Source: a virus. From it: a stretch of 53,187 nt of DNA. The stretch spans positions 1 to 53,187 of IMG/VR virus record IMGVR_UViG_3300021371_000022; one strand, given 5' to 3'. Shown here piece by piece: positions 7,734 to 15,215 of the stretch. Under the pieces are notes generated by a model. That model did not search any database. It saw nothing but the letters and a program-made list of their open reading frames with translations, and was not told where the DNA came from. Within the stretch, counting starts at the first letter, position 1. Every line of letters starts with the position of its first letter. The position numbers were made by a program, and so were the translations under genes.

Positions 7734-7916
7734 TTATCTGCGTTTCTTATTCAATGCTTCTTCGCGAGCCTTGCGTTTAGCAACGGTTTGCGGAATTGGC
7801 CCAGCATTGATCTTTAGAATAAAAGATTTGATTGCCTCAAAATCATGTTGTGGTTCAGTTACAATTTGACCATTTTTTACTTTAAGACCACACGGAATTG
7901 TTACACCTTCATACAT
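7734..7916 (-). CDS. small hypothetical protein
   Basis: A 60-residue protein with a strongly basic C terminus (VAKRKAREEALNKKRR). Its start codon shares a base with the previous gene's stop (TAATG), so translation is coupled. It is the last gene of the operon before the terminator. No family recognised. Confidence 0.75.
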   Translation of the reverse strand: MYEGVTIPCGLKVKNGQIVTEPQHDFEAIKSFILKINAGPIPQTVAKRKAREEALNKKRR

Positions 7917-8137
7917 TATTCATCCTCCTCGTCAAACATTTCAGCAAATTCTGGATATTCTTCAAACATATTATCAAGTTGTTCTGGTGTTATGTAATAT
8001 TGTAAAGCACAATATAAATTCATAATAGTATCCCAACGTTCTGGAGTGTCCTCGTCATCTAGTAATTGAATCATCCAGTTTGTTAATGAATGAACTACTA
8101 CAGCGTCTGTTTGTTCGTCATCTAATTCAACCCACAT
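7916..8137 (-). CDS. small acidic hypothetical protein
   Basis: A 73-residue, very acidic protein (LDDEDTPE; C terminus EEYPEFAEMFDEEDE). Stop/start overlaps with both neighbours place it in a coupled run of four small genes. An acidic helical protein could be a DNA mimic or inhibitor of a host factor, but nothing specific shows this. Confidence 0.75.
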   Translation of the reverse strand: MWVELDDEQTDAVVVHSLTNWMIQLLDDEDTPERWDTIMNLYCALQYYITPEQLDNMFEEYPEFAEMFDEEDE

Positions 8138-8319
8138 TAGTCTGTTCTCCTTAAATCATAAATTCGTTGTTCTTCAGGGCTTGTAGCAACATGATGCTGC
8201 TTATCTGACCAAATAGAGTTATTAACAGTTTCTATAACCCAGATAGTGCCTTGACGCTCAATAATCTCTTTTAAACGTCCAGCGTCTAGTATTTTTGAGG
8301 CTTGTTCATCAGTCATCAT
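8137..8319 (-). CDS. small hypothetical protein
   Basis: A 60-residue protein beginning MMTDEQASKILDAGRL. The ATG was chosen because it overlaps the upstream TGA (ATGA) and has GGAG 7 bases before it; a longer frame starts 10 codons earlier without a site. It may be a short helix pair followed by a beta strand (TIWVIETVNNS). No family recognised. Confidence 0.7.
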   Translation of the reverse strand: MMTDEQASKILDAGRLKEIIERQGTIWVIETVNNSIWSDKQHHVATSPEEQRIYDLRRTD

Positions 8320-8534
8320 ACAGCTCCAACCGCAGCCGAGCCATACCACAGCTCATAATACATAGAATTGTCAAAGCCCCAAACATCTTCTACCGCACAT
8401 TCTACAGCTTCAGAAGGAGACATACTGTCTTGCCAGTAATCATACCACAAACAATCAGGAAGATCGTCTGAAGATACTCCAAAAGCACCGATACAAACTA
8501 CATCTACTTCTTTTTTCCACTCGTCAAAAGTCAT
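8316..8534 (-). CDS. small hypothetical phage protein
   Basis: A 72-residue, tryptophan- and tyrosine-rich, acidic protein (MTFDEWKKEVD at the start; CLWYDYWQDSMSPSEAVECA in the middle). This type, with a D-x-L-x-D-C-x-W/Y core and a P-x-E-A helix, is common in early regions of large phages. A good AAGGAG site and a promoter 30 bases upstream make it the first gene of the four-gene operon. Confidence 0.8.
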   Translation of the reverse strand: MTFDEWKKEVDVVCIGAFGVSSDDLPDCLWYDYWQDSMSPSEAVECAVEDVWGFDNSMYYELWYGSAAVGAV

Positions 8535-8563
8535 CCTATTCTCCTTTTTTCTGATTATGTTTA

Positions 8564-8592
8564 ATTATCACATATAATTAAGTAAAAAGCAA
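8564..8592 (-). promoter_or_regulatory. promoter of the 7.7-8.5 kb operon
   Basis: On the minus strand TTGCTT, 17 bases ending in TGT, GATAAT. It drives the four-gene run ending at 7734. Confidence 0.75.
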
Positions 8593-8594
8593 GT

Positions 8595-8780
8595 TTATTT
8601 TGAATTCTTAGATTGAAATTTGTGTTTTATAAGTTCAGCTTCTTTTCTAGAAAAAGCTGTTCTAGCATTTACAATACCGCTAGGGTCGTGTTCTAATATT
8701 TGCCACATATCTCTAGGGTATGCGGAGTTAAATTCATTTTTGAAAGGATAAATCTCAATGTATGGCGCTACTGGATTCAT
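8595..8780 (-). CDS. small hypothetical protein
   Basis: A 61-residue protein starting MNPVAPYIEI, with AGGAGA upstream; the start overlaps the upstream gene by 26 bases. It contains a DPSGIVNARTAFSRKEAELI segment similar in layout to the DDPCGVVNIKRAI segment of the protein at 9702, so the two may be distant relatives. No known family. Confidence 0.65.
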   Translation of the reverse strand: MNPVAPYIEIYPFKNEFNSAYPRDMWQILEHDPSGIVNARTAFSRKEAELIKHKFQSKNSK

Positions 8781-9000
8781 GATAAATCTCCTCTGCATGT
8801 GTCATTACTGAGTTACCATAAGTCCAATGCCCATTATCCATAGTGACAACCCACATACCTTTATAACTCATAGGTATCTCTGATACTGGAAAACCATATT
8901 TAGGATCTTGTGGAGTGGTTTGTTCAATCTCGGTGATATGAGCAATTCCATGACGAGTTAAAATACGATCTCCAATAGAGTAATATCCTTGTTTTTTCAT
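8755..9000 (-). CDS. small hypothetical beta-rich protein
   Basis: An 81-residue protein. The first 25 residues (GYYSIGDRILTRHGIAHITE) read like an SH3-like small barrel, followed by a strand-rich stretch with MWVVTMDNGHW. The start overlaps the stop of the 34-residue membrane peptide upstream (ATGA). Function unknown. Confidence 0.7.
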   Translation of the reverse strand: MKKQGYYSIGDRILTRHGIAHITEIEQTTPQDPKYGFPVSEIPMSYKGMWVVTMDNGHWTYGNSVMTHAEEIYHESSSAIH

Positions 9001-9101
9001 ACTAGTATCCAGCCTATTTCTCTAAGTATATGAACTACAATAATCCCATATAAAGGAAGACCACTTATAAATACTCCGCTCCAAAAATCTTTTAGTTCCA
9101 T
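8997..9101 (-). CDS. 34-residue membrane peptide
   Basis: The frame MELKDFWSGVF followed by a hydrophobic stretch (ISGLPLYGIIVVHIL) gives one membrane helix. GGAG lies 7 bases upstream, and its TGA overlaps the next ATG. Too short for most gene finders but well supported by site and coupling. Confidence 0.65.
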   Translation of the reverse strand: MELKDFWSGVFISGLPLYGIIVVHILREIGWILV

Positions 9102-9122
9102 TTAATTCTCCATCTTTTTAAT

Positions 9123-9151
9123 AGAATATCAAATAAAAAAGAAACTGTCAA
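9123..9151 (-). promoter_or_regulatory. promoter of the 8.6-9.1 kb operon
   Basis: On the minus strand TTGACA, 17 bases ending TTTGA, TATTCT. It overlaps the last codons of the gene at 9148. Confidence 0.75.
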
Positions 9152-9705
9152 GCAACTTCTTTTTCTAAATGGTGCGGATGCTTACAAATTATGATATTAG
9201 CATCTGTATATCTTTTGCTTGCTAACTCCATATCTTCAGTGAAAGGGAGTAGCTTATCATTTTCTGAATTAAGAATGATTGTCACACGAGAATATCGCCA
9301 CATCCAATCACGTAATTGCGAACGTGTCCAGCCGTAGTCTCTCACACCTTTTTTTGGAATGATAATAGGATACTCATGTTCGCAAGTGAACCATCTTTTG
9401 TTTCTATCATCTCGCGCATTGCAAATTTGTCGATGTGTAGGAGGCTTTCCGTTACGCTCTTCTGTTAATTCATCTTTTATATCTTGATACTTAAATAATG
9501 CCTCAGACGACCAAGTTTTACACCACTGAATTAAAGATGCAGTATTAGAATGAACTGCTGTAGTTTCACAAGAGATAATATCAGAAGCTCCCCGTAGACA
9601 ACGATCTAAAACATGATACTGATACTTTGGAAGAAGCGGGGTAAGCATACAAGACCATGCTATATCAATCCAGGTATTTGCTTGTAATTTCCAATCATCA
9701 TTCAT
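9148..9705 (-). CDS. hypothetical phage protein
   Basis: A 185-residue protein, mostly helical, with many Trp and Cys. Notable stretches are WIDIAWSCMLTPLLPKYQYH, RQICNARDDRNKRWFTCEHE and TRSQLRDWMWRYSR near the C terminus, followed by a sandwich-like NIIICKHPHHLEKE with a Cys/His cluster that could bind metal. No family recognised. It overlaps the upstream gene by 4 bases. Confidence 0.7.
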   Translation of the reverse strand: MNDDWKLQANTWIDIAWSCMLTPLLPKYQYHVLDRCLRGASDIISCETTAVHSNTASLIQWCKTWSSEALFKYQDIKDELTEERNGKPPTHRQICNARDDRNKRWFTCEHEYPIIIPKKGVRDYGWTRSQLRDWMWRYSRVTIILNSENDKLLPFTEDMELASKRYTDANIIICKHPHHLEKEVA

Positions 9706-9977
9706 ATGTTCTCTCCTTCTATATTATGTAATTTTTTTATAATTTCAGTTACATTTTCAGGAGTAAGATAAGGTATCACTTCATCCTTAGTATTAGTGTG
9801 TATCCCTGGAACATGAATAAAATTGTTATCTTTAATAATAGCTACTTCATATAGTGTCTTTTTATTTTCAAGTATAACACTAAGTTTATATTCTCCAAAA
9901 GTAGCTATAGCACGTTTAATATTTACTACACCACAAGGATCATCTTCGAATACAAGCTCCTCAAAACTATGTATCAT
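9702..9977 (-). CDS. small hypothetical protein
   Basis: A 91-residue protein starting MIHSFEELVF. This start has GGAG at good distance; the alternative 8 codons earlier has its site too close. Middle segment DDPCGVVNIKRAIATFGEYK resembles part of the protein at 8595. A C-terminal helix follows a TPENVTEI turn. Unknown function. Confidence 0.7.
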   Translation of the reverse strand: MIHSFEELVFEDDPCGVVNIKRAIATFGEYKLSVILENKKTLYEVAIIKDNNFIHVPGIHTNTKDEVIPYLTPENVTEIIKKLHNIEGENI

Positions 9978-10260
9978 CAATCTCACTCCATGATACTTCA
10001 TATCCTCCCTTACGTGCTGACCACCAATCTTCTTCAGACTCAGTAGGATCTAATTCACAACAAAAATCAATAAATAATTCTTCTTCTTCTGGGGTGGCAG
10101 GGTTGTCTCCTACCCCAGAAGCACCTGTATAATCACAATGATAAGCTAACAATTCTTCAAAACGACTTACTGAGCCAAAAACTTCTATTAGTGTTTCATC
10201 ATCGACTTCATATTTATAATGAAGATTTACGCTATGATGCTCAATCTTTTCAAATATCAT
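9967..10260 (-). CDS. small acidic hypothetical protein
   Basis: A 97-residue acidic protein (ATPEEEELFIDFCCELDPTE), with start codon directly after the stop of the upstream gene. It may form a small alpha/beta fold with a DYTGASGVGDN loop. No family recognised. Confidence 0.7.
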   Translation of the reverse strand: MIFEKIEHHSVNLHYKYEVDDETLIEVFGSVSRFEELLAYHCDYTGASGVGDNPATPEEEELFIDFCCELDPTESEEDWWSARKGGYEVSWSEIDDT

Positions 10261-10707
10261 TTAATTATCTCCGGTTTCTTCGATAGTAAGTACAAGAGGG
10301 CCGTGTATCCACACCTCATAATCTCCACTAGGTTCAAAATCGTGATTTTCTAACCACTCATAAAAGTCATAGCAGTACTCTTTTTCAATCTCATTCTCTA
10401 GTTTTTCTTGTAGTTCTTTTGCCTTTTCTTTTTCTTTATGGCTATAAATAGTTGTATCGCAACTAATTCCGTCCCAACAATCTTGCAAATCAAAGTCTTC
10501 GTAAGCAGTTATCTCAGTCGCCATCTGAAAAGTATCTTCTTTTGAAGCCTCTACTAAACGAGTATATTCTTCTTCGTCAAGAGTAATATAAAAGGTTCCC
10601 CAACGCCAAAGAGTCTCATATTGAGCCCAAATAGTAGTATCAGATAAACGATACCATTCAATCTCTTCTACAGACTTTTTATATTTGGGCTCTACTTTTA
10701 CTCTCAT
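10261..10707 (-). CDS. hypothetical acidic coiled protein
   Basis: A 148-residue protein from the ATG that overlaps the upstream TGA, with a run of five G 8 bases before. Residues 85-115 form a charged helix (SHKEKEKAKELQEKLENEIE), probably a coiled coil; strands flank it. Unknown function. Confidence 0.7.
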   Translation of the reverse strand: MRVKVEPKYKKSVEEIEWYRLSDTTIWAQYETLWRWGTFYITLDEEEYTRLVEASKEDTFQMATEITAYEDFDLQDCWDGISCDTTIYSHKEKEKAKELQEKLENEIEKEYCYDFYEWLENHDFEPSGDYEVWIHGPLVLTIEETGDN

Positions 10708-10895
10708 ACACAAGAACCCCCTTCAAGAATAGCGATTTCAGTAGAATCATTATAATCACCATTTGATGAATAAGTACGAACAACTGTTTCTCGTACTAAA
10801 GTTCCATTACGGTTTTTATAAGTAGTTAATTCTCGTCTAAGTATCCCTACACTACCCTGATCAAAAGCGGTTTTAAAAGGTCCGTCGATTTCCAT
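10704..10895 (-). CDS. small hypothetical protein
   Basis: A 63-residue protein starting MEIDGPFKTAFDQG at an ATG overlapping the upstream stop (TAATG) with AAAGG nearby. A run of strands (VGILRRELTTYKNRNGTLVR) suggests a small barrel. Unknown. Confidence 0.65.
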   Translation of the reverse strand: MEIDGPFKTAFDQGSVGILRRELTTYKNRNGTLVRETVVRTYSSNGDYNDSTEIAILEGGSCV

Positions 10896-11068
10896 TATGC
10901 TGCCTTTCTCATTTCTTCTTTTATAGGTTCTTTTTTCCAAACATTACTTTCACAATCATGCCAAACAGGAAAATCTGAGTTTTCCTTAGTGGTCTCAGGT
11001 TTACCAGCTTCTTGTTTACAATGTTTACATTTATACTTAAAAACTAGAGGAACTGTTAATGTGTGCAT
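10895..11068 (-). CDS. 57-residue putative zinc-binding protein
   Basis: The protein carries CKHC at 14-17 and a downstream W-H-D-C at 36-39, a plausible CCHC zinc site. AAAGGA precedes the ATG, and its stop overlaps the next start. Below the usual length cutoff but well supported. Confidence 0.65.
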   Translation of the reverse strand: MHTLTVPLVFKYKCKHCKQEAGKPETTKENSDFPVWHDCESNVWKKEPIKEEMRKAA

Positions 11069-11080
11069 TTAGTTTTCCTT

Positions 11081-11797
11081 TTACCAGTGTCTGACTTTTT
11101 GATAAGGTGGTTCGATACTTAATCTTTCTAAAACTACAAGACCATTATAAAGATGGATACCTTTAGTGTTTTTAGCAAATTGAGTTAACTGACGATATTC
11201 TGCAATATCTCTTCGTTGATCAGGTAACTGGTATTGCTTATCTTGCATTGCGTTATTATGCCAATCATCTAATTCTCTATACAAAGTTTGAATATACTCA
11301 AGAAAAGAAGGTTTAGAAGTAACATATTCTTTTCTCAAACCTAAATAAGTATCTTCTACAAAAAGAACTCCGTTATCGGCCATTCTAGGGTATAAAAACT
11401 TTACAATAGTTCTTTGTTTATTAGTATAATGAGTATCATCAACCAATACGTCAAAACTGCCAGCAGCAGAAGCTACTTTTCTCAAAAAGCTTTCATCTTC
11501 TGCCGAACCCTGCATTGTTTTAATACCAAGTTTTTTAAGTTCAGAAACGTCTTTAGGATTCTCATGAACATGGATAATCTGAAATTCTTCAAGATTCCAT
11601 TGAGAAACATAATTATGAAATAATATAGAAGAGTCTACACTTTCACTAATATTTACTAGATTGAACTTAGTAAGAGAATTTTTTGGTTTTAGTTTTGTTA
11701 GATAGTCTTCAAATATTACTAAATGGTGTACCCATTTATCTAATCCTGTATAATTATCATCTAACATTTTGTCGTAGATTTGTGTAATTGTTTTCAT
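11081..11797 (-). CDS. class I SAM-dependent methyltransferase-like protein
   Basis: A 238-residue protein of the CmcI/MycE-like group: a segment ending FDVLVDDTHYTN (motif with two aspartates) is followed by a Q-x-T helix, LYPRMADNGVLFVEDTY and a C-terminal aromatic region. The usual glycine-rich SAM loop near residue 50 is not clear, so activity on SAM is uncertain. Related proteins modify sugars or antibiotics, often with a divalent metal held by the DD pair. The gene stands alone with its own promoter and a dyad-symmetry site, unlike the coupled small genes around it. Confidence 0.7.
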   Translation of the reverse strand: MKTITQIYDKMLDDNYTGLDKWVHHLVIFEDYLTKLKPKNSLTKFNLVNISESVDSSILFHNYVSQWNLEEFQIIHVHENPKDVSELKKLGIKTMQGSAEDESFLRKVASAAGSFDVLVDDTHYTNKQRTIVKFLYPRMADNGVLFVEDTYLGLRKEYVTSKPSFLEYIQTLYRELDDWHNNAMQDKQYQLPDQRRDIAEYRQLTQFAKNTKGIHLYNGLVVLERLSIEPPYQKVRHW

Positions 11798-11819
11798 TAT
11801 TCACCTCTTAAAATTGGAA

Positions 11820-11852
11820 TTACAGTGTATTATAACACCAAACACACTGTAA
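11820..11852 (-). promoter_or_regulatory. promoter with overlapping inverted repeat (operator-like)
   Basis: On the minus strand TATAAT with a TGGACT box 17 bases earlier. The core is flanked by a perfect 9-base inverted repeat, TTACAGTGT (11820-11828) and ACACTGTAA (11844-11852). The repeat brackets the -10, a position suited to repressor binding. Confidence 0.6.
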
Positions 11853-11865
11853 GTCCAGAACTTTA

Positions 11866-12552
11866 TTACTTGCTGTTTTCTTGCTTTTGATTGATATCGT
11901 CCCACTCATTTGCAAATTCTTCTGTCCACTTCTCAACGAAATCTTCACGAGACAGTTCTTCTGCATCATGCTCACGAGTCATTTCTTCTATCCATTCATA
12001 ATCATTCTCATACATTTCTACTAACCAATCAGGAGCATCTGTATTATCTCTAGTACCTATAGAGTAAGAATTATCACCTTCAGCTGAGGAGTAATAACCA
12101 ATAAAATCCATTCCCGCTTCAAAATAATTAGCCTCTACATTCCAGTCCTGATCCGTAGCAGCCTCATAAATACCAGTAGGAGGAGACCAAGCACTATCAA
12201 ACCAAATATGAAAAGAAAGATCTTCACGATCAAAAGTTATTTGATCAGCTTCAGTACCGATTTCCCACTTGGTTCCCCAATTAGCAACACGAAAATCCCA
12301 CCAACTAGGCATAGTAAACTCGCCATCTTTATGAAGATCAGGATGGGCAGGATTAACACTAGCGGTATTATAATCTGGTTCTGGCACAAAGTAATCACAA
12401 AAACCTCCTGGCTCTTCAGAGGCTTTATATTCGTCAGTATCTTCATGTTGAGGGTCCCACGCCCAATGACGCTCCATATGATCAACAAAGTTGTCAAACG
12501 CTTGAGTGCTAGGGGCAGTAAATGTAGCTGAATTGTTACACCAGTTTGGCAT
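11866..12552 (-). CDS. YubB/Api92-like ferredoxin-fold protein
   Basis: A 228-residue protein opening MPNWCNNSATF, the hallmark of a family found on phages and plasmids whose N-terminal domain has a ferredoxin-like fold. The conserved P-x-W-W-D-F-R-V-x-N-W-G-T-K-W block follows near residue 90, with an aromatic FDSAWSPP segment. The C-terminal 60 residues are highly acidic. Despite the fold name there are no iron-sulfur cysteines; the role is unknown. It has its own promoter and AAGGAG site. Confidence 0.8.
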   Translation of the reverse strand: MPNWCNNSATFTAPSTQAFDNFVDHMERHWAWDPQHEDTDEYKASEEPGGFCDYFVPEPDYNTASVNPAHPDLHKDGEFTMPSWWDFRVANWGTKWEIGTEADQITFDREDLSFHIWFDSAWSPPTGIYEAATDQDWNVEANYFEAGMDFIGYYSSAEGDNSYSIGTRDNTDAPDWLVEMYENDYEWIEEMTREHDAEELSREDFVEKWTEEFANEWDDINQKQENSK

Positions 12553-12592
12553 TAGTATCTCCTTATCATCCTTAAGTTCTCAATATAGTAAT

Positions 12593-12621
12593 ATACTATC
12601 AAAAATTAAAGTAAGATGCAA
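12593..12621 (-). promoter_or_regulatory. promoter of the YubB-like gene
   Basis: On the minus strand TTGCAT, 17 bases ending TTTGA, TAGTAT. Confidence 0.7.
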
Positions 12622-12623
12622 GA

Positions 12624-12986
12624 CTAAAAGAAAAGTAAATAGGTGTATAACAAGTAACAAAAAGAATGAAGTATCTGATCCACAGTAGTTAAAGTCCAAA
12701 ATCTACGACTGTTCCACTCAATAGATAAGCGCTTGCCAATCATAGTTTTACAGTAGTCAATTAGAAAGTGAAGAACGAAATCAAGTACTAAAAAACCAAA
12801 AGCTATTCCCATATGTGCTGTAAAAAATAAAACAACTATAAAAGTCAGAAGAGCGTGCTCTCCTGCATGAATATACCCTTTTGGGTTGTATAAATCATCT
12901 TTTCCACCTTTAGGTAAGGCAGCTTGTAAATATAAATCTGCAACAGAATGTTTTATAGTAAGAAAAAAGAAAAATAGCAGTTCCAT
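12624..12986 (-). CDS. DUF3307-like membrane protein
   Basis: A 120-residue protein with an N-terminal hydrophobic helix, the LTIKHSVADLYLQ motif, a GYIHAGEHALLTF segment and two more membrane helices ending in an aromatic tail. The K-H-x-x-A-D-x-x-L-Q start followed by an H-A-x-x-T/F helix is the signature of DUF3307 inner-membrane proteins. Start chosen at ATG 12986. Function unknown. Confidence 0.75.
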   Translation of the reverse strand: MELLFFFFLTIKHSVADLYLQAALPKGGKDDLYNPKGYIHAGEHALLTFIVVLFFTAHMGIAFGFLVLDFVLHFLIDYCKTMIGKRLSIEWNSRRFWTLTTVDQILHSFCYLLYTYLLFF

Positions 12987-12987
12987 G

Positions 12988-13068
12988 TTAACCACCAAAT
13001 ACTAGTCTGCTAAACATAGCAATAATAATTACAGCCATAAAAGTCATTATAAAAGTGTCCATACCCAT
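12988..13068 (-). CDS. 26-residue membrane peptide
   Basis: The frame encodes MGMDTFIMTFMAVIIIAMF and a short basic tail: one membrane helix. The ATG overlaps the upstream TAA (TAATG), and the gene ends just before the DUF3307 start. Support is by coupling only. Confidence 0.5.
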   Translation of the reverse strand: MGMDTFIMTFMAVIIIAMFSRLVFGG

Positions 13069-13355
13069 TACGCTGCTCTCCAAAACTTCCACCAAGATTT
13101 TTTGAAAATAGTTTTATGCTGATGAATAAATTCTGGAGTAAAGTTTTTTGTTTTATAGTGCTGTAATGCTGACTTAGCATAGGCTCGCTCAACACCATTA
13201 TGAGAAGTGTCAGTCATAGCATTAAGTTTAAGTAAATCTCCTTCAGTTAAAGATTTACCATACTCATTTACAAGTTTATGTGCAGCAAGTTCTATATCAA
13301 TTTGTAATTCGGTGATATCCATATCCATATCATCCCAAAAGTCTTTTCCAATCAT
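13068..13355 (-). CDS. small hypothetical protein
   Basis: A 95-residue protein starting MIGKDFWDDMDMD, with AGGAG 8 bases before. Largely helical, with a basic tryptophan-rich C terminus (FKKSWWKFWRAA) that could touch membrane or nucleic acid. Upstream in-frame codons run into the preceding gene. Unknown. Confidence 0.7.
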   Translation of the reverse strand: MIGKDFWDDMDMDITELQIDIELAAHKLVNEYGKSLTEGDLLKLNAMTDTSHNGVERAYAKSALQHYKTKNFTPEFIHQHKTIFKKSWWKFWRAA

Positions 13356-13368
13356 TATATTTCTCCTT

Positions 13369-13545
13369 TTAAATCGCATCCTGAATCAATTCGTTAATTT
13401 TACGTTCAAGATCTTCATTTTCGTTTTCAATAAATGAAATTTGATCGCGAAGTTCTTCTACACGTTCTTTTCGTTTTTCCATTATATCACGAATCTCAGT
13501 AAGTACAACTGATAAACGTTGACTAAGTTCAGTAGCTTCGTCCAT
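13369..13545 (-). CDS. 58-residue coiled-coil protein
   Basis: An entirely helical, heptad-patterned protein (RLSVVLTEIRDIMEKRKERV; FIENENEDLERKINELI). GGAAGG lies just before the ATG, and it follows the kinase-like gene after 1 base. Probably a small dimer or an accessory of its neighbour. Confidence 0.7.
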   Translation of the reverse strand: MDEATELSQRLSVVLTEIRDIMEKRKERVEELRDQISFIENENEDLERKINELIQDAI

Positions 13546-13546
13546 T

Positions 13547-14212
13547 TTACCTTCCTAACCACTCATATTTGCCAGTATCACTAGTCATATTTTCATCCAT
13601 CCACATAGAAACATCAGGAACACTACTCATATCTACATTACACCAAGGATCTGTAATAACAAGAGCAGCCCCCTCCCTAAACATTACATTACCGTGATGC
13701 ATATCTAGTTTATTTGCGTCCATTGGTTCATCCCAATTACATTCAATATCTTCCGCATCTTCTTCTGTAAACGCATCTGTTAATCTAATAATGTTATCCA
13801 GTACCTCAAGCATTGCAGTAGGGTTTGGAAGTTGCTCAGGATACTTGTTTTTGGCAATTTTTAAGAATTTTTTCTTTCTCAAATCTCCATAGAGATATTC
13901 TTTTATCGCATCATAAGAACCATTACGGTGACAATAATTAGGACATGATTCTTCTAAACGTTCCATTACACAAACATAATACTCATTACTATGATCAATG
14001 TGAAAAGATTTCACTTTAGGAACACAAGGATTATCTTGCATTTTAGAGATTATCATATCATAGTAGTAGATCCAAGGATCTGCCATATTAGTACCAATTT
14101 TGATAACAGTATCGTCTCTTGCGTGTGATTCAAGAGCCGCAGCATAACACCCAGCTCCTATTATAGCATTACCAGCTTTTGCAGTATTTTTAATCAGCCT
14201 ATAAGCAGTCAT
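13547..14212 (-). CDS. protein kinase-like/aminoglycoside-kinase-fold protein
   Basis: A 221-residue protein with the marks of a small kinase fold: a glycine loop GAGCYAAAL (19-27), a VIKIG lysine strand (K38), a hinge YYVCVMERL (78-86), a catalytic loop KLDMHHGNVM (D170, N175) and a metal aspartate in ITDPW (D188). The N lobe is short. Phages such as T7 use protein kinases to reprogramme the host; this one could phosphorylate a protein or small molecule. It has its own promoter. Activity is inference. Confidence 0.65.
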   Translation of the reverse strand: MTAYRLIKNTAKAGNAIIGAGCYAAALESHARDDTVIKIGTNMADPWIYYYDMIISKMQDNPCVPKVKSFHIDHSNEYYVCVMERLEESCPNYCHRNGSYDAIKEYLYGDLRKKKFLKIAKNKYPEQLPNPTAMLEVLDNIIRLTDAFTEEDAEDIECNWDEPMDANKLDMHHGNVMFREGAALVITDPWCNVDMSSVPDVSMWMDENMTSDTGKYEWLGR

Positions 14213-14237
14213 TAGTCATCCCTCATTGTTATAAAGT

Positions 14238-14266
14238 ATCATAACAAAGAAATAACTATTATGCAA
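14238..14266 (-). promoter_or_regulatory. promoter of the kinase-like gene
   Basis: On the minus strand TTGCAT, 17 bases ending TTTGT, TATGAT. It also overlaps the end of the gene at 14267. Confidence 0.75.
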
Positions 14267-14512
14267 CTATGTTTTTTCTATTTCAAGACCTTTTTGTATA
14301 GCTTTACTTATAAAATCACCTGTATATTGATGAAAAGCCTTTACATCTTCTATAGGATTAGTACTATCATTTATTTCTAAATCAAAGTTTAATAGACCAC
14401 TACCATCCTCTTGGTCTTCTATAATTACCTCACCTACTAATCGCCAAACTACTCCATTAAACCTCTCATCATCTTTAACACATAACCAAGGAAAGTCTGT
14501 ATTCAATTTCAT
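14267..14512 (-). CDS. small hypothetical protein
   Basis: An 81-residue protein starting MKLNTDFPWL at an ATG overlapping the cupin stop (ATGA) with GGAG inside the cupin's last codons. Strand-rich (VVWRLVGEVIIED) then helical. No family recognised; coupled to the cupin gene. Confidence 0.65.
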   Translation of the reverse strand: MKLNTDFPWLCVKDDERFNGVVWRLVGEVIIEDQEDGSGLLNFDLEINDSTNPIEDVKAFHQYTGDFISKAIQKGLEIEKT

Positions 14513-14835
14513 TTTGTTCTCCTTCCATCGAATACACAAACAAAATAAACTTCTTCATTACCTGCATGTACACGGTGAAACGCTCCGTCTTCGATTAATA
14601 CAGTATCTCCAGCATTTACATTGAAAGTAGTGTCATCTAAATCCATAGTACCACTACCTTCTATAAATATATAAACCTCTTCTTGTCCTTTATGTTTATG
14701 TCCACTAGTGCTTTTACGAGGATTTAATCTTGTACTGCTAAGAACAAGGTTATTCAATAAAGTATTATCTTTAACAATATAGCGTTCATCGTGTTTAACA
14801 ACTACGCCCTCTATGCTTTCAGTTCTAAATTTCAT
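14509..14835 (-). CDS. small cupin-domain protein
   Basis: A 108-residue single-domain cupin: motif 1 GHKHKGQEEVYIFIEGSG (residues 45-62) gives the two histidines and a glutamate for metal binding, and motif 2 GDTVLIEDGAFHRVHA gives the last histidine. Such small cupins are often sugar isomerases or epimerase-like enzymes, or binders of small metabolites. Immediately follows the gene at 14836 with no gap. Confidence 0.8.
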   Translation of the reverse strand: MKFRTESIEGVVVKHDERYIVKDNTLLNNLVLSSTRLNPRKSTSGHKHKGQEEVYIFIEGSGTMDLDDTTFNVNAGDTVLIEDGAFHRVHAGNEEVYFVCVFDGRRTK

Positions 14836-15096
14836 TTATTTACTCCGTTTATTATAATGGAACCATTGCTCGTAAGGCGTGGGTTTAGCCCCATAGTAAC
14901 GCTTGTCTAATTTTTCTTTAACGTAAGGAGGACAAATATTTCCATACGGAATAGTAATATAAGTTGGATACCAACTCTTATAGTAGTTAATGTTTTTGTC
15001 CATTCTGTACTCACACACGGTCTGTAAACCTTTTGAGTAAGATTGTATAGCTGATACATTACTGAGATATACAGTAACTAAGACATATTCTATCAT
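14836..15096 (-). CDS. hypothetical protein with hydrophobic N terminus
   Basis: An 86-residue protein. The first 14 residues are hydrophobic (MIEYVLVTVYLSNV), the remainder is Tyr- and Lys-rich. May be membrane-anchored or exported. Its ATG overlaps the TGA of the small gene upstream. Confidence 0.6.
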   Translation of the reverse strand: MIEYVLVTVYLSNVSAIQSYSKGLQTVCEYRMDKNINYYKSWYPTYITIPYGNICPPYVKEKLDKRYYGAKPTPYEQWFHYNKRSK

Positions 15097-15215
15097 TTAT
15101 AATTTCCATCTATGTCGTAATGTTTAGCATTATACATGAAGCACTGTAACGCTGTCAGGATTCCATATTGCTTGCGCAGTTTTTGGAACCAAGCATTATA
15201 GTGTTTGATATTCAT
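15093..15215 (-). CDS. 40-residue hypothetical peptide
   Basis: The frame starts MNIKHYNAWFQKLRKQYGIL and ends with a TGA overlapping the next ATG. The ribosome site is weak, but its position inside a coupled chain supports it. Confidence 0.5.
   Translation of the reverse strand: MNIKHYNAWFQKLRKQYGILTALQCFMYNAKHYDIDGNYK

Noticed and set aside
9066-9073. TATAAATA late promoter box on the plus strand
   Set aside because: All genes here are read leftward, so a rightward late promoter has no target; it falls within the small membrane peptide gene.
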